From positions 1 through 64,000 of the forward strand of contig NZ_JAMXOC010000008.1 of NCBI RefSeq assembly GCF_024721265.1: a DNA stretch of 64,000 bases. Reading direction: 5' to 3'. Shown piece after piece: positions 42,814-52,848 of the stretch. This DNA is from Ohessyouella blattaphilus. Lineage in GTDB: Bacteria; Bacillota; Clostridia; Lachnospirales; Lachnospiraceae. Positions within the stretch are counted from its first letter, which is position 1; every line of letters starts with the position of its first letter. The position numbers were made by a program, and so were the translations under genes. The notes under the pieces were generated by a model. It ran no database searches. It had not been told where the DNA came from and saw only the letters and a program-made list of their open reading frames with translations.

Positions 42814-42828
42814 AGCATTCTCCAATTT

Positions 42829-43878
42829 CTAGATACTTGAGAGGATTCCCATCAGTGGCAACATGACCGAAAGTAGTATCAGTCCGACCACGATCGAAAG
42901 GATAATCACGAGCGTCGGCTCAAGGGTATTGATAATATTAATAAATTTCTGTTCAATTTCTTCGTTATATTTATCGGCAATCTGATCCATCACCTCGTCA
43001 AGGGAGCCTGTCCGAGAGCCGATGGAGGTCATTTTTGCGTACAGACCGGAGAAAATCCCGGTGCTTAGAAGTGCTTTCGAAAGGGGAACCCCTTCTTCTA
43101 CCTCCGTCTTACACTCTTCTACCTTCTTTGAAAAAAGCGGATTATCCGTTAATTTAGCCGTCATCTCTAAGCATTCTTCGGGATTAAGGCCGCTGCTAAG
43201 GGTTAAATACATGCCACTAGCAAAGCGCCCAGCCGCTACTCGCTCCATGGTGTTTTTTAGAAAAGGCACGCGAGAAGCAAAGCGGGAGAACATTTGCCGT
43301 CCCCTGTTAGTTCCGGCAAAGAAGAGAATTAACCCCACCAGGATGACAACGATAACCACAAGCACCACTGCATAGCGGTTAATACCCTGTCCGAAAGCTA
43401 AAATCGCTTTGGAGAATCCGGTCATTTCACTGCCTAACTGCAGAAAGACTTGATTGAAAATAGGCATGACCTTAATAATCAGGACGAGGATTACGGCGAC
43501 TAACATGGTAATCATAATCGCCGGATAGGTGACGGCATTTTTGATTGCTTGAGAAATAGAAGCTTCTCGGTCGTAGTGGGAAGATAAGGCTTCAAAGACC
43601 GTATCTAACTTTCCAGTCTGTTCACCGATTTCCACCATGTGTAGCATATAGTTAGGAAAGGCGTTGGCACTTGCTAGGGCCTCGTACATGCTCCCGGTCT
43701 TGGTAAAGTGCTCCTGAATAACTTTTAGGAGTGCTAGCTCGCCGCTACTGGCGCAGTCTTCTTGGAGGAGTTCAAGCCCCTCAGTAGAAGAGATGCCCGC
43801 TTGTAGAATCATACTCATTTGGGAGCAAAAGGCCGATACCTCTTGGTTTGATAAAGGCGCTATTTTCTGTGTATTCAT
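42829..43878 (-). CDS. pilC: Type IV pilus inner-membrane platform protein PilC (GspF family)
   Basis: 349 residues with two GspF domains: FCSQMSMILQAGISSTEGLELL near residue 20 and FASGMYLTLSSGLNPEECLEM near residue 215, each ahead of membrane helices. It is the platform on which PilT and PilB act. AGAGAGG precedes the ATG at 43878; a farther ATG at 43899 has no ribosome site. Confidence 0.9.
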   Translation of the reverse strand: MNTQKIAPLSNQEVSAFCSQMSMILQAGISSTEGLELLQEDCASSGELALLKVIQEHFTKTGSMYEALASANAFPNYMLHMVEIGEQTGKLDTVFEALSSHYDREASISQAIKNAVTYPAIMITMLVAVILVLIIKVMPIFNQVFLQLGSEMTGFSKAILAFGQGINRYAVVLVVIVVILVGLILFFAGTNRGRQMFSRFASRVPFLKNTMERVAAGRFASGMYLTLSSGLNPEECLEMTAKLTDNPLFSKKVEECKTEVEEGVPLSKALLSTGIFSGLYAKMTSIGSRTGSLDEVMDQIADKYNEEIEQKFINIINTLEPTLVIILSIVVGLILLSVMLPLMGILSSI

Positions 43879-43911
43879 GAAAGTTCCTCTCTTTCTCATT
43901 CTTCTTCGTCA

Positions 43912-44889
43912 CTAATAGGTAAACTCGATGACGTAATTTCCGCCTTCGCCGATAAAATCTTTTAACGTCTCATTATCGCTGCTCGCAGCGAAGGTGGGAT
44001 CCATCAAAGACCAGGTCTCGCCATCAAATTGGATGATGTTATCAATCCAGCCTTCGTCCTCTATGTAAGTGCTTATCCAGGCGTGATAGACTTCACCGGC
44101 ATAACCCACCTCTAGGCGGGTAGGAATTCGCTGGGATCGCAGCATTGTGGTCATCAGCGAAGCGTAGTCAAAGCAAATGCCTTTTCCGGTACTTAAGGTC
44201 TCATCGGGATTTGGCCGGTAACCGAAGCTAACATTTTTCGCCTTTTCCCGGTCGTATTCCGTATTCTCTACTACAAAGTGGTAGATATCTTCCACGGTCT
44301 CGATATCCGAGTAGGAGTCTTTCGCCAGTTCGCTGCCCTTTTGCACCGCCGCCGAATCAGGAGTAAAATTTACGTATTGATTGGGGTATAAAAAGGGAAG
44401 AAATTCGTCTGCTAGGGTCACTTCGATATCTTGGGTAAAGGCCACTAGGTATTTATCGTTCTCGGTACTTTCCATTAGCCGCAATTTGTAGCTGCCATTG
44501 CCAGCTGGAAAGAGAAAGGTTTCAAAGCCGCCGGTATTTTCGATAACGTAGAGATATTCGGCACCATTCGGAGCAAACATCTGCAAACGAACTTTAGGGT
44601 TATTACCCATGTAGTTAACCATTACATAGCCTTGGTCCACATGAGAAGCATCATAAGTGACGGTCTCGTTGCCGTAGATTAGTGTGCCACTAGCTTCGGG
44701 AACATATACGTGAGGGGTATTATCACGAGGTGGACCCGTAGGTTTCTCCTCAGGTGAATTCCCGGTATCCGGATTATTGCCTCCTGCAGAAGAAGTGCCT
44801 CCGCCGTCGGCCTTATCGCTTCCGCAACCACTTAGGAGGCAGCATGAAGATAGCACAAGCATCAATATGAAAATGGATAGTTTCTTCAT
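43912..44889 (-). CDS. Transglutaminase-like lipoprotein
   Basis: 325 residues. A signal peptide with lipobox (LLSGC near residue 22) is followed by a low-complexity linker and, in the C-terminal half, a transglutaminase core: catalytic cysteine in GKGICFDYASL, histidine in VYHAWI and aspartate in LMDPTF. It should sit on the outer face of the membrane and act as a cysteine peptidase or transglutaminase. It lies just upstream of the pilus genes on the same strand and may belong to that unit. Confidence 0.88.
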   Translation of the reverse strand: MKKLSIFILMLVLSSCCLLSGCGSDKADGGGTSSAGGNNPDTGNSPEEKPTGPPRDNTPHVYVPEASGTLIYGNETVTYDASHVDQGYVMVNYMGNNPKVRLQMFAPNGAEYLYVIENTGGFETFLFPAGNGSYKLRLMESTENDKYLVAFTQDIEVTLADEFLPFLYPNQYVNFTPDSAAVQKGSELAKDSYSDIETVEDIYHFVVENTEYDREKAKNVSFGYRPNPDETLSTGKGICFDYASLMTTMLRSQRIPTRLEVGYAGEVYHAWISTYIEDEGWIDNIIQFDGETWSLMDPTFAASSDNETLKDFIGEGGNYVIEFTY

Positions 44890-44905
44890 TAAAAGTCTCC
44901 CTTCG

Positions 44906-44934
44906 TTGCAATCGTAATTCCTTTCAATTATAAT
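44906..44934 (+). promoter_or_regulatory. SigA promoter of the carboxypeptidase gene
   Basis: TTGCAA (44906-44911), 17-bp spacer, TATAAT (44929-44934). Because the -10 box covers 44933, the long open frame starting there cannot be the protein, and a start at 44993 is chosen. Confidence 0.85.
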
Positions 44935-44992
44935 GTGTGAGACAGAGTATAGTCAAGCAACCAGAATGTGGTATATGAAAGATGTGTTAAAA

Positions 44993-46303
44993 ATGACAAA
45001 AAAGTACAAGTCTATAGCGATTATGATGATGATAATACTCCTTTTTCCTTCGCAGCTAGTGCAGGCAGCAGAACCTATCGATGGAATGGCGGAAGAGGGA
45101 ACCTTGCAGGAGCTAGAGGAAAGCGCCCTGAAAATGCCGACGGAGACAGCGGATATTGCGGATTGGCCAGTAGGACCTGCTACCCATGGCCGTAGTGCCA
45201 TCGTCATGGATGCGGATACGGGAGCGATTCTTTACGGCAAGAATATTGATGAGAAAGAATTTCCGGCCAGTATTACAAAAGTGCTCACCGCCTTAATCGC
45301 TTTTGAAAATAGTGAACCGACCGATTCTGTCACCATCTCGGAAGAGTGTGAGTACTCGGTCCCCGTCGGGTATACCCATGTAGGGCTAAAGACCGGGAAC
45401 GTGCTGACGATGGAAGAAGCGCTACTAGCCACCTTACTGGCCTCAGCTAATGAAGCAGCGTACTCGGTGGGCGAGAATGTAGGGAAGAACGCCGGTCACG
45501 ATTACCAGTGGTTTATCGAAGAGATGAACCGTCGGTGTCAGGAACTAGGAGGTTTAAATTCTAATTTTGTGAACACCAACGGCCTTCATGACGAGAATCA
45601 CTATACGACGGCTAGAGACATGGCTATCATTGGCCGCGAGTTATGTAAGTATCCGGAGTACTTCACCTTGAGCCAGACTCTAGAGCGTCAGATTCCCGCC
45701 ACCGAGACCTGCGTCGAGCTGAATCTTTGGCAAGGGGATATGATGCTTTGGCCCTCGGCTGAGGATTATTATGAGCCGGTCATCGCTGGAAAGACAGGTT
45801 ATACGGATTCGGCGAGGAGTACCTTGTTTACCGTAGCTGATGATGGTAACATGCGCTTAATCTGTGTGGTGCTTCATACCTATGGCGCTAATTCTTACGC
45901 AGATACGAAGAGTCTCTTAGAATATAGCTTTGCCAACTTTAAAAAGACTGAAGCCCTAGGAGCGGAAGTGGTCTTACCAAAGGACGCGTCCGCCGAAGAG
46001 GTGAGTCTGGAAGAGGTAAAAAACCCTAATGGGACGATGACCACAAACTACCTCTATAAAGGTCAGCTAGTGGGAACGAAGACCAGTGCAAAAAAAGCTG
46101 AAACTCCCAGTAAGGATAGTGATGCCGAGGAAACGCCGGACACTTCTAGAAAGACGAGAGCGAAAACTTCGATGGGGAAGACGATTATCCTAATTGCTAT
46201 AGGAGCCGTACTGGTACTGATACTTCTATTTTTAGGCGGGGCGATTTTAAGACAGAAAAGAAGGCGAAAAGGAAGGCGCAGAAGACGACACCACAGGCGG
46301 TAA
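44993..46303 (+). CDS. Serine-type D-alanyl-D-alanine carboxypeptidase (PBP5/DacF-like)
   Basis: About 436 residues. A signal peptide (hydrophobic IAIMMMIILLF, cleavage near VQAAEP) precedes the penicillin-binding fold: SxxK in ASITK, SxN as SAN in LASANEAAYS, and KTG in AGKTGYTDSARST. It trims the terminal D-alanine from peptidoglycan stem peptides outside the membrane. The C-terminus has an unusual single membrane helix and a very basic tail (RRKGRRRRRHHRR). Start taken as the ATG with GAAAGATG upstream; ATG 44978 is an alternative. Confidence 0.9.
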   Translation: MTKKYKSIAIMMMIILLFPSQLVQAAEPIDGMAEEGTLQELEESALKMPTETADIADWPVGPATHGRSAIVMDADTGAILYGKNIDEKEFPASITKVLTALIAFENSEPTDSVTISEECEYSVPVGYTHVGLKTGNVLTMEEALLATLLASANEAAYSVGENVGKNAGHDYQWFIEEMNRRCQELGGLNSNFVNTNGLHDENHYTTARDMAIIGRELCKYPEYFTLSQTLERQIPATETCVELNLWQGDMMLWPSAEDYYEPVIAGKTGYTDSARSTLFTVADDGNMRLICVVLHTYGANSYADTKSLLEYSFANFKKTEALGAEVVLPKDASAEEVSLEEVKNPNGTMTTNYLYKGQLVGTKTSAKKAETPSKDSDAEETPDTSRKTRAKTSMGKTIILIAIGAVLVLILLFLGGAILRQKRRRKGRRRRRHHRR

Positions 46304-46306
46304 CCC

Positions 46307-46335
46307 TTGACGTATAGCCTTTTTTTTACTATAAT
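46307..46335 (+). promoter_or_regulatory. SigA promoter of the ileS leader
   Basis: TTGACG (46307-46312), 17-bp spacer, TATAAT (46330-46335). Confidence 0.9.
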
Positions 46336-46341
46336 AGGAAG

Positions 46342-46589
46342 ATATTATGAAAAAGACTATGACGAAGACAGTAGGTCGATGCAGAAAGCAAAAGCGAGTC
46401 AGGGACGGTGTGAGCCTGATGTTAGTATGTAACGAGTGAACATCACTTCTGAGTTCCGGTTGCCAAAGGCAGGGCCAAGTAGTAAGCGGCGGATTCTTCT
46501 CACGTTACGGAGAAGGCATATGATAGTATGTTAGGTGGTTTATAAGCGATATTTTTCTCGTCCTAATTTTAGATTAGGGCGAGTTTTTT
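46342..46589 (+). promoter_or_regulatory. Isoleucine T-box riboswitch
   Basis: Classic T-box leader before ileS. It shows the GAAGACAGTAGG start with AGTA, a specifier loop containing ATC (46442-46444, isoleucine codon), and the antiterminator bulge in TTAGGTGGTTTATAAGCG (46531-46548), whose TGGT suits a tRNA ending in ACCA. The terminator is CTCG-CCTAAT/ATTAGG-CGAG plus TTTTTT (46557-46589). Uncharged tRNA-Ile should favour antitermination. The T-box after GGTGGT departs from the usual ACCGCG. Confidence 0.92.
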
Positions 46590-46606
46590 CATTAAGGAGG
46601 AAAGTT

Positions 46607-49600
46607 ATGTACGACAAAGTGCAGAAGGATTTAAATTTTGTAGACCGTGAGAAAGCGGTAGAGAAATTTTGGAAAGACAACGAAATCTTTGAAAAGAGTA
46701 TGGAGCAGCGGGAAGGCCAGGAGATGTATATGTTTTACGACGGGCCCCCGACCGCAAATGGTAAGCCTCATATCGGTCACGTGCTAACTCGCGTTATCAA
46801 GGATATGATTCCCCGTTACCGGACGATGAAAGGGTATGAAGTGCCGCGAAAAGCCGGTTGGGATACTCATGGCTTGCCGGTAGAACTGGAAGTGGAGAAA
46901 GAGTTAGGACTCGATGGAAAAGATCAAATCGAAGAATTTGGTCTCGAGCCATTTATTAAAAAATGTAAAGAAAGCGTTTGGCGTTATAAAGGCATGTGGG
47001 AGGATTTTTCCGATACCGTTGGTTTCTGGGCGGATATGGAGAATCCTTATGTCACGTATGACAACGATTATATTGAATCCGAGTGGTGGGCACTAAAAGA
47101 AATCTGGGACAAGAGTCTCTTATATAAAGGCTTTAAAGTGGTGCCTTACTGCCCGCGCTGCGGCACGCCTCTATCCGCTCAAGAAGTGGCTCAGGGCTAT
47201 AAAGACGTTAAGGAAAAATCAGCCATCGTCAGATTTAAAATCAAAGACGAGGATGCGTATGCACTTGTGTGGACCACCACCCCGTGGACGCTGCCTTCTA
47301 ACTTAGCTCTTTGTACGAATCCCAAGGAAGAGTATGCAAAAGTGAAAGCGGATGACGGTAAGGTGTACTATTTGGCCAGTGCTCTCCTTGAGCAGGTACT
47401 GGAGATGCCCTATGAGGTATTAGAAACCTTTACGGGAAAAGAGCTAGAAGGTAAGGAATATGAACCCCTCTTTGAAGGGGCGAAAATAGCTGCGGATAAA
47501 GCGAATAAAAAAGCCTTCTTCTTTACTTGCGCCGATTACGTTACCTTGACTGACGGTACGGGCATTGTTCATATTGCGCCGGCCTTTGGTGAAGATGATG
47601 CCAAGGTGGGGAGAGAATACCACTTGCCTTTCGTTCAGCTTGTTAATAGTAAGGGCGAAATGTCAGGAGGGGCGCCGTTTGACGGAGTGTTTGTCAAAAA
47701 AGCCGATCCCCTTATCTTAGAGGAATTAGAAAATCGCGGGCTTTTATTTGCCGCTCCAGTTTTTGAACATAGCTATCCCCATTGCTGGCGCTGTGATACA
47801 CCGCTTATTTATTACGCACGGGAGTCTTGGTTTATCGAGATGACCGCCGTTAAAGAGAACTTGATTAAAAACAACAATACCATTAACTGGATCCCTGAGA
47901 ATATCGGGAAGGGTCGCTTTGGTGATTGGCTAGAAAACGTCCAGGACTGGGGCATCTCGAGAGACCGCTACTGGGGGACGCCACTGCCAATCTGGCAATG
48001 TGAATGTGGACACCAACACGCCATTGGCGGTATTGAAGAGCTTAAGAAGCTTTCTGATAACTGCCCAGATGACATTGAGCTCCACCGCCCATACATCGAT
48101 GAGGTAACAATCCCTTGTCCGATTTGCGAAAAGCAGATGTACCGGGTGCCAGAAGTTATTGACTGCTGGTTTGACTCAGGAGCGATGCCTTTTGCCCAGT
48201 ATCACTATCCTTTCGAAAATAAAGAGCTTTTTGAAAAGCAGTTTCCTGCCGACTTTATTAGTGAGGCGGTAGATCAAACCAGAGGTTGGTTTTACTCTTT
48301 ACTGGCGATTTCCACCCTACTTTTTGATAAAGCACCCTATAAGAACGTCATCGTTCTCGGCCACGTCCAAGACGAAAAAGGCCAGAAGATGAGCAAGTCT
48401 AAAGGAAATGCGGTGGATCCCTTTGAAGCCTTAGAGACGTATGGAGCCGATGCGATTCGCTGGTATTTTTACGTGAATAGTGCGCCTTGGCTACCGAATC
48501 GCTTCCACGGACAAGCTGTACTGGAAGGTCAGCGCAAGTTTATGGGAACCCTCTGGAATACGTACGCCTTCTATGTCTTGTACGCCAATATTGATAACTT
48601 CGATCCCACAAAATACGAGTTTAATTATGAGCAGCTGCCGGTTATGGATAAGTGGCTTCTGTCAAAGCTCAATACCCTGGTTAAGGAAGTGGACGAGGAC
48701 TTAGCGAACTACAAGATTACCGAGCCAGCAAGAGCGCTCCAGAGCTTTGTGGATGACATGAGTAACTGGTACGTTCGCCGCTCAAGAGAGCGCTTCTGGG
48801 CCAAAGGTATGGAGCAGGATAAGATTAACGCCTATCAAACCCTTTATACTGCCCTAGTGACCGTATGTCAGGTGGCGGCACCGATGATTCCTTTCATGAC
48901 GGAAGACATCTACCAAAACCTTGTAAGAAATATCGATAAGCGGATGCCAGAAAGTATTCACCTCTGTGATTACCCAGAGTATCACCAGGAGTTTGTGGAT
49001 CAGCAATTAGAGGCGGATATGGACCGGGTACTAAAAGTAGTGGTTATGGGCCGGGCTTGTCGCAACACCGCGAACATCAAGAATCGTCAACCGATTGGTC
49101 AGATGTTTATTAAGGCGCCCTTTAGCTTTTCGGATTTTTACAAGGATATCGTGAGCGAAGAGTTGAATGTGAAAGAAGTGCTCTTTAAAGAAGATGTGAG
49201 TGCTTACGCTTCTTATAGCTTCAAGCCCCAGTTAAAGACGGTGGGGCCGAAATACGGAAAGCTTTTAGGTGGCATCAAACAGACGCTAACAGAGCTTGAT
49301 GGCAATGCGGCCATGGATGAACTTAACCGAGAGGGAGCGATTAAGTTCCCCGTGAATGGTCAAGAAGTGACCCTCTTTAAAGAGGACTTATTAATTGAGA
49401 ACGCCCAGATGGAGGGCTTTGTTTCGGAAAGCGACAATGGCATTACCGTGGTTCTCGATACCCACTTATCGGAAGAGCTTTTAGAGGAAGGTTTCGTTAG
49501 AGAAATCATCAGTAAGGTTCAGACCATGCGAAAGGAAGCGGACTTTGAAGTCATGGATAAGATTCTCTTAACGTATGAAGGGAATGACAAGATTGTTGAT

Positions 49601-49735
49601 ATATTTACCCGCAATGGGGAATTTATTGCGGAAGAGACTATGTGTGCTACAGTTAGCCACGAGGCCCCGAAAGGTTTTGTGAAAGCCTGGAAGATTAACG
49701 ATGAAGATGTAGAGTTAGGTGTAGAAAAAGTATAA
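46607..49735 (+). CDS. ileS: Isoleucyl-tRNA synthetase
   Basis: 1042 residues, class I synthetase. HIGH motif PHIGHVL near residue 50, KMSKS in GQKMSKSKGN, the GWDTHGLPVE segment, the editing domain with WTTTPWTLPSN, and an anticodon-binding C-terminal half. Length and the YDGPPTANGKPHIGH/GLPVELEVEKEL wording fit the eukaryote-like type 2 IleRS common in clostridia, often linked to lower mupirocin sensitivity (family knowledge). AAGGAGG precedes ATG 46607; the in-frame upstream start at 46535 lies inside the T-box leader and is rejected. Confidence 0.96.
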   Translation: MYDKVQKDLNFVDREKAVEKFWKDNEIFEKSMEQREGQEMYMFYDGPPTANGKPHIGHVLTRVIKDMIPRYRTMKGYEVPRKAGWDTHGLPVELEVEKELGLDGKDQIEEFGLEPFIKKCKESVWRYKGMWEDFSDTVGFWADMENPYVTYDNDYIESEWWALKEIWDKSLLYKGFKVVPYCPRCGTPLSAQEVAQGYKDVKEKSAIVRFKIKDEDAYALVWTTTPWTLPSNLALCTNPKEEYAKVKADDGKVYYLASALLEQVLEMPYEVLETFTGKELEGKEYEPLFEGAKIAADKANKKAFFFTCADYVTLTDGTGIVHIAPAFGEDDAKVGREYHLPFVQLVNSKGEMSGGAPFDGVFVKKADPLILEELENRGLLFAAPVFEHSYPHCWRCDTPLIYYARESWFIEMTAVKENLIKNNNTINWIPENIGKGRFGDWLENVQDWGISRDRYWGTPLPIWQCECGHQHAIGGIEELKKLSDNCPDDIELHRPYIDEVTIPCPICEKQMYRVPEVIDCWFDSGAMPFAQYHYPFENKELFEKQFPADFISEAVDQTRGWFYSLLAISTLLFDKAPYKNVIVLGHVQDEKGQKMSKSKGNAVDPFEALETYGADAIRWYFYVNSAPWLPNRFHGQAVLEGQRKFMGTLWNTYAFYVLYANIDNFDPTKYEFNYEQLPVMDKWLLSKLNTLVKEVDEDLANYKITEPARALQSFVDDMSNWYVRRSRERFWAKGMEQDKINAYQTLYTALVTVCQVAAPMIPFMTEDIYQNLVRNIDKRMPESIHLCDYPEYHQEFVDQQLEADMDRVLKVVVMGRACRNTANIKNRQPIGQMFIKAPFSFSDFYKDIVSEELNVKEVLFKEDVSAYASYSFKPQLKTVGPKYGKLLGGIKQTLTELDGNAAMDELNREGAIKFPVNGQEVTLFKEDLLIENAQMEGFVSESDNGITVVLDTHLSEELLEEGFVREIISKVQTMRKEADFEVMDKILLTYEGNDKIVDIFTRNGEFIAEETMCATVSHEAPKGFVKAWKINDEDVELGVEKV

Positions 49736-49763
49736 AAAATGAGAGTGTTTTACGGGAGGCATA

Positions 49764-52226
49764 ATGTTTGATAAGAGACTAGACAAAAAGAAATTTAAAG
49801 AAGAAGTAGAAAGTAACTTAAAGCTATTGTATCGCCATACGATTGCGGAGGCTTCACAGCAAGAACTGTTTCAAGCGGTTTCTTACGCCGTTAAAGAAGT
49901 GATTATGGACGATTGGATTAGCACCCAGAAGGCCGTTAAGGAACAAGGGGCGAAAACGGTGGTGTATTTATCGATGGAGTTTCTCATCGGTAGAGCTCTA
50001 GGAAATAATTTGATTAATATGAATTCCTACCGTCAAGTGGAAGATTGCTTGGCGGAAATGGGGATTGATCTAAATGCCTTAGAGAATCAGGAGCCGGATC
50101 CGGCCCTTGGAAACGGCGGGCTAGGTCGCCTAGCTGCCTGTTTCTTAGAGTCTTTAACCACCCTCGGTTATCCAGCATACGGCTGTGGTATCCGCTATCG
50201 CTACGGTATGTTTAAGCAAAAAATCGAAAATGGCTATCAAAGAGAGGTTCCAGATGATTGGCTAAAGGATGGGTATCCGTTTGAGCTGCGTCGTCCGGAC
50301 TTTACCCAAGAGGTTCGCTTCGGGGGAACGATTCATTTTGAAAAGGATGCAAATGGTGATGACTGCTTTATCCAGGAGAATTACCAGTCAGTTAAGGCAG
50401 TGCCTTATGAGATACCAATTGTGGGCTACGGCAACCACATGGTAAACTCCCTTTGTATCTGGGATGCCGAACCAATTGTGAACTTTAATCTAGATTCCTT
50501 TGACAGTGGAAACTACCATAAGGCCGTAGAACAGGAGAATATCGCGAAGAATATTGTGGAGGTGCTTTATCCCAATGATAATCATATCGCCGGTAAAGAG
50601 TTGCGCTTAAAGCAGCAATATTTCTTTATCTCGGCTAGCTTGCAATCTGCCCTTCAGAAGTTTAAAAAGACGGGTGCTTCTATTTTTACACTACCAGACA
50701 AAGTGGTTTTCCAGATGAATGATACTCACCCGACGGTAGCTGTCGCTGAGCTGATGCGCTTACTTCTTGATCAGGAGCATTTAAGCTGGGAAGAAGCGTG
50801 GGGTATTACGACGAAATGTGTAGCCTATACGAATCACACGATTATGTCAGAGGCGCTTGAGAAGTGGCCAATTGATTTATTTGAAAGATTGCTTCCACGA
50901 GTGTACCAAATCGTTCAGGAAATCGATCGCCGTTTTGTAGCAGAGGTTCGTTCCCGCTATCCAGGTAATGAAGAGAAGGTAGCGAGGATGGCCATTCTCT
51001 ACGATAAGCAAGTGCGCATGGCACATCTAGCCATTGTGGCGTCGTTCTCCGTCAATGGAGTGGCGGCCTTACATACAGAGATTCTTAAAAATCAGGAACT
51101 AAAAGATTTTTATGAAATGATGCCGGATAAATTCAACAATAAGACTAACGGGGTTACCCAGCGGCGTTTCCTAATGCATGCGAATCCTTGGCTATCGGAT
51201 TGGATTACTCTCGAGCTTAAAACCACAGAGTGGGCCACAAATCTGGATTTACTAGCAGGGCTTAAAGCCTTAGTAGATAACCCAGCGGCTCAGTCTGATT
51301 TTATAGAGATTAAGAAGCAGAACAAGATTCGCTTAGCTCAGTATATTAAGGAGCATAATGGGATAGAGGTCGATCCAGAGTCTCTTTTTGATATCCAGGT
51401 TAAAAGGCTTCACGAATATAAGCGGCAGCTGCTTAACATTTTACACGTTATCTATCTGTACAATCAGATTAAAGAAAATCCGGAGCAAGAGGTGCAAAAG
51501 CGGACCTTTATCTTTGGAGCGAAAGCGTCAGCTGGCTATATTCGGGCGAAAGAGATTATTAAGCTCATTACCTCGGTGGCGGAAGTGGTTAATAACGACG
51601 CTAGTATAGATGGTAAAATCAAGGTAGTGTTTATTGAGGATTACAAGGTTTCCAATGCCGAGATTATCTTCTCTGCTGCGGATTTAAGTGAGCAGATTTC
51701 TACAGCTTCTAAGGAAGCTAGCGGTACCGGCAATATGAAGTTTATGATGAATGGTGGGGTGACCATCGGCACGATGGACGGTGCCAATGTGGAGATTGTG
51801 GAGGCGGTTGGGGCTGAGAATGCCTTTATCTTTGGCCTTTCGTCTGAGGAAGTCATTCAGTACGAAAACCACGGTGGCTATAATCCGCAGGATATCTACA
51901 ATAGTGATCCTAAGCTTAGACAGGTGATTGACCAGCTAGTAGACGGTACCTTTGCTGGGGGGGACCGGGAAATGTTCCGTAATATTTATGATTCTTTACT
52001 TACAAATAAAAGCGGACGAGCAGATCAGTATTTTATTTTGAAAGATTTTGACTCCTATCGCCAAGCGCAAGCGGCAGCAGTCGCCGCTTACAAGGATAAA
52101 AGTGCGTGGGCGCGGATGGCCATGATGAATACGGCCTGTAGTGGTAAGTTTTCTTCGGATCGAACGATCGAGGAGTATGTAAGAGATATTTGGCACTCGC
52201 AGAAAATTCAAGTAGAAGGGAAGTAA
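49764..52226 (+). CDS. glgP: Glycogen/starch phosphorylase
   Basis: 820 residues, GT35. It releases glucose-1-phosphate from glycogen. The PLP-lysine region is EASGTGNMKFMMNGGVTIGT and the glycine-rich phosphate site is LGNGGLGRLAACFLES. GGGAGG precedes the ATG. It follows ileS by 28 nt, but other glg genes are not in the window, so it could be cotranscribed from the T-box promoter or have its own. Confidence 0.96.
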   Translation: MFDKRLDKKKFKEEVESNLKLLYRHTIAEASQQELFQAVSYAVKEVIMDDWISTQKAVKEQGAKTVVYLSMEFLIGRALGNNLINMNSYRQVEDCLAEMGIDLNALENQEPDPALGNGGLGRLAACFLESLTTLGYPAYGCGIRYRYGMFKQKIENGYQREVPDDWLKDGYPFELRRPDFTQEVRFGGTIHFEKDANGDDCFIQENYQSVKAVPYEIPIVGYGNHMVNSLCIWDAEPIVNFNLDSFDSGNYHKAVEQENIAKNIVEVLYPNDNHIAGKELRLKQQYFFISASLQSALQKFKKTGASIFTLPDKVVFQMNDTHPTVAVAELMRLLLDQEHLSWEEAWGITTKCVAYTNHTIMSEALEKWPIDLFERLLPRVYQIVQEIDRRFVAEVRSRYPGNEEKVARMAILYDKQVRMAHLAIVASFSVNGVAALHTEILKNQELKDFYEMMPDKFNNKTNGVTQRRFLMHANPWLSDWITLELKTTEWATNLDLLAGLKALVDNPAAQSDFIEIKKQNKIRLAQYIKEHNGIEVDPESLFDIQVKRLHEYKRQLLNILHVIYLYNQIKENPEQEVQKRTFIFGAKASAGYIRAKEIIKLITSVAEVVNNDASIDGKIKVVFIEDYKVSNAEIIFSAADLSEQISTASKEASGTGNMKFMMNGGVTIGTMDGANVEIVEAVGAENAFIFGLSSEEVIQYENHGGYNPQDIYNSDPKLRQVIDQLVDGTFAGGDREMFRNIYDSLLTNKSGRADQYFILKDFDSYRQAQAAAVAAYKDKSAWARMAMMNTACSGKFSSDRTIEEYVRDIWHSQKIQVEGK

Positions 52227-52230
52227 GTTT

Positions 52231-52848
52231 ATGAATGAAGAACGCTTTGCAATGATGTTTGTAGCTCTTTATCTAGTGGTAATAGTAGTGCTTATGCTAG
52301 GTGGTTTACTTTCGTATATCTTAAAGGGGGTAGGGCTTTATACGCTAGGAAAAAGAAGAGGCCTTGAAAACCCTTGGTTGGCTTTTATTCCCTATGCCCG
52401 TACGTATTTTCAAGGCGAGCTCTGCGGGCCTCTTAAGGTGGCAAAAAAGGAGATGAAACACCCAGGTCTTTGGATGATTCTCCTACCCATATTTGGTAGC
52501 ATTATTTCCGGTATCTTTGTGGCTATCGTATATGCCATCCTTCTCGGTAGTCTCCTAGGGCTAGCGGGTTCGACGAGAATGACAGATCCTAGCGCTTGGG
52601 CTAGTTACTTAGGCGGCCACATGGTTATTCTTCTGCTCGTAATGTATGTGCTTTTGATTTTAGTGAATCTAATTATCGGTGGGATTAATTCTGCTTTGAC
52701 AGCCCTTGTGAATCGCCGTATATATAGCGCCTTTACTACCGATACTCATGCAGTGTTTCACGGGGTTATGGGATTATTCATCCCCTTATACACCGCCATC
52801 TATTTATTTATGATCAGGAATAGGGAAGCCAATGGCACAGCAGTATAA
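52231..52848 (+). CDS. Hypothetical integral membrane protein
   Basis: 205 residues with about four to five membrane helices and a conserved-looking cytoplasmic segment GLYTLGKRRGLENPWLAFIPYARTYFQGEL between helices 1 and 2. That segment is typical of a widespread but uncharacterised clostridial membrane family. It starts 4 nt after glgP and overlaps the GIY-YIG gene by 17 nt. No function can be assigned. Confidence 0.75.
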   Translation: MNEERFAMMFVALYLVVIVVLMLGGLLSYILKGVGLYTLGKRRGLENPWLAFIPYARTYFQGELCGPLKVAKKEMKHPGLWMILLPIFGSIISGIFVAIVYAILLGSLLGLAGSTRMTDPSAWASYLGGHMVILLLVMYVLLILVNLIIGGINSALTALVNRRIYSAFTTDTHAVFHGVMGLFIPLYTAIYLFMIRNREANGTAV

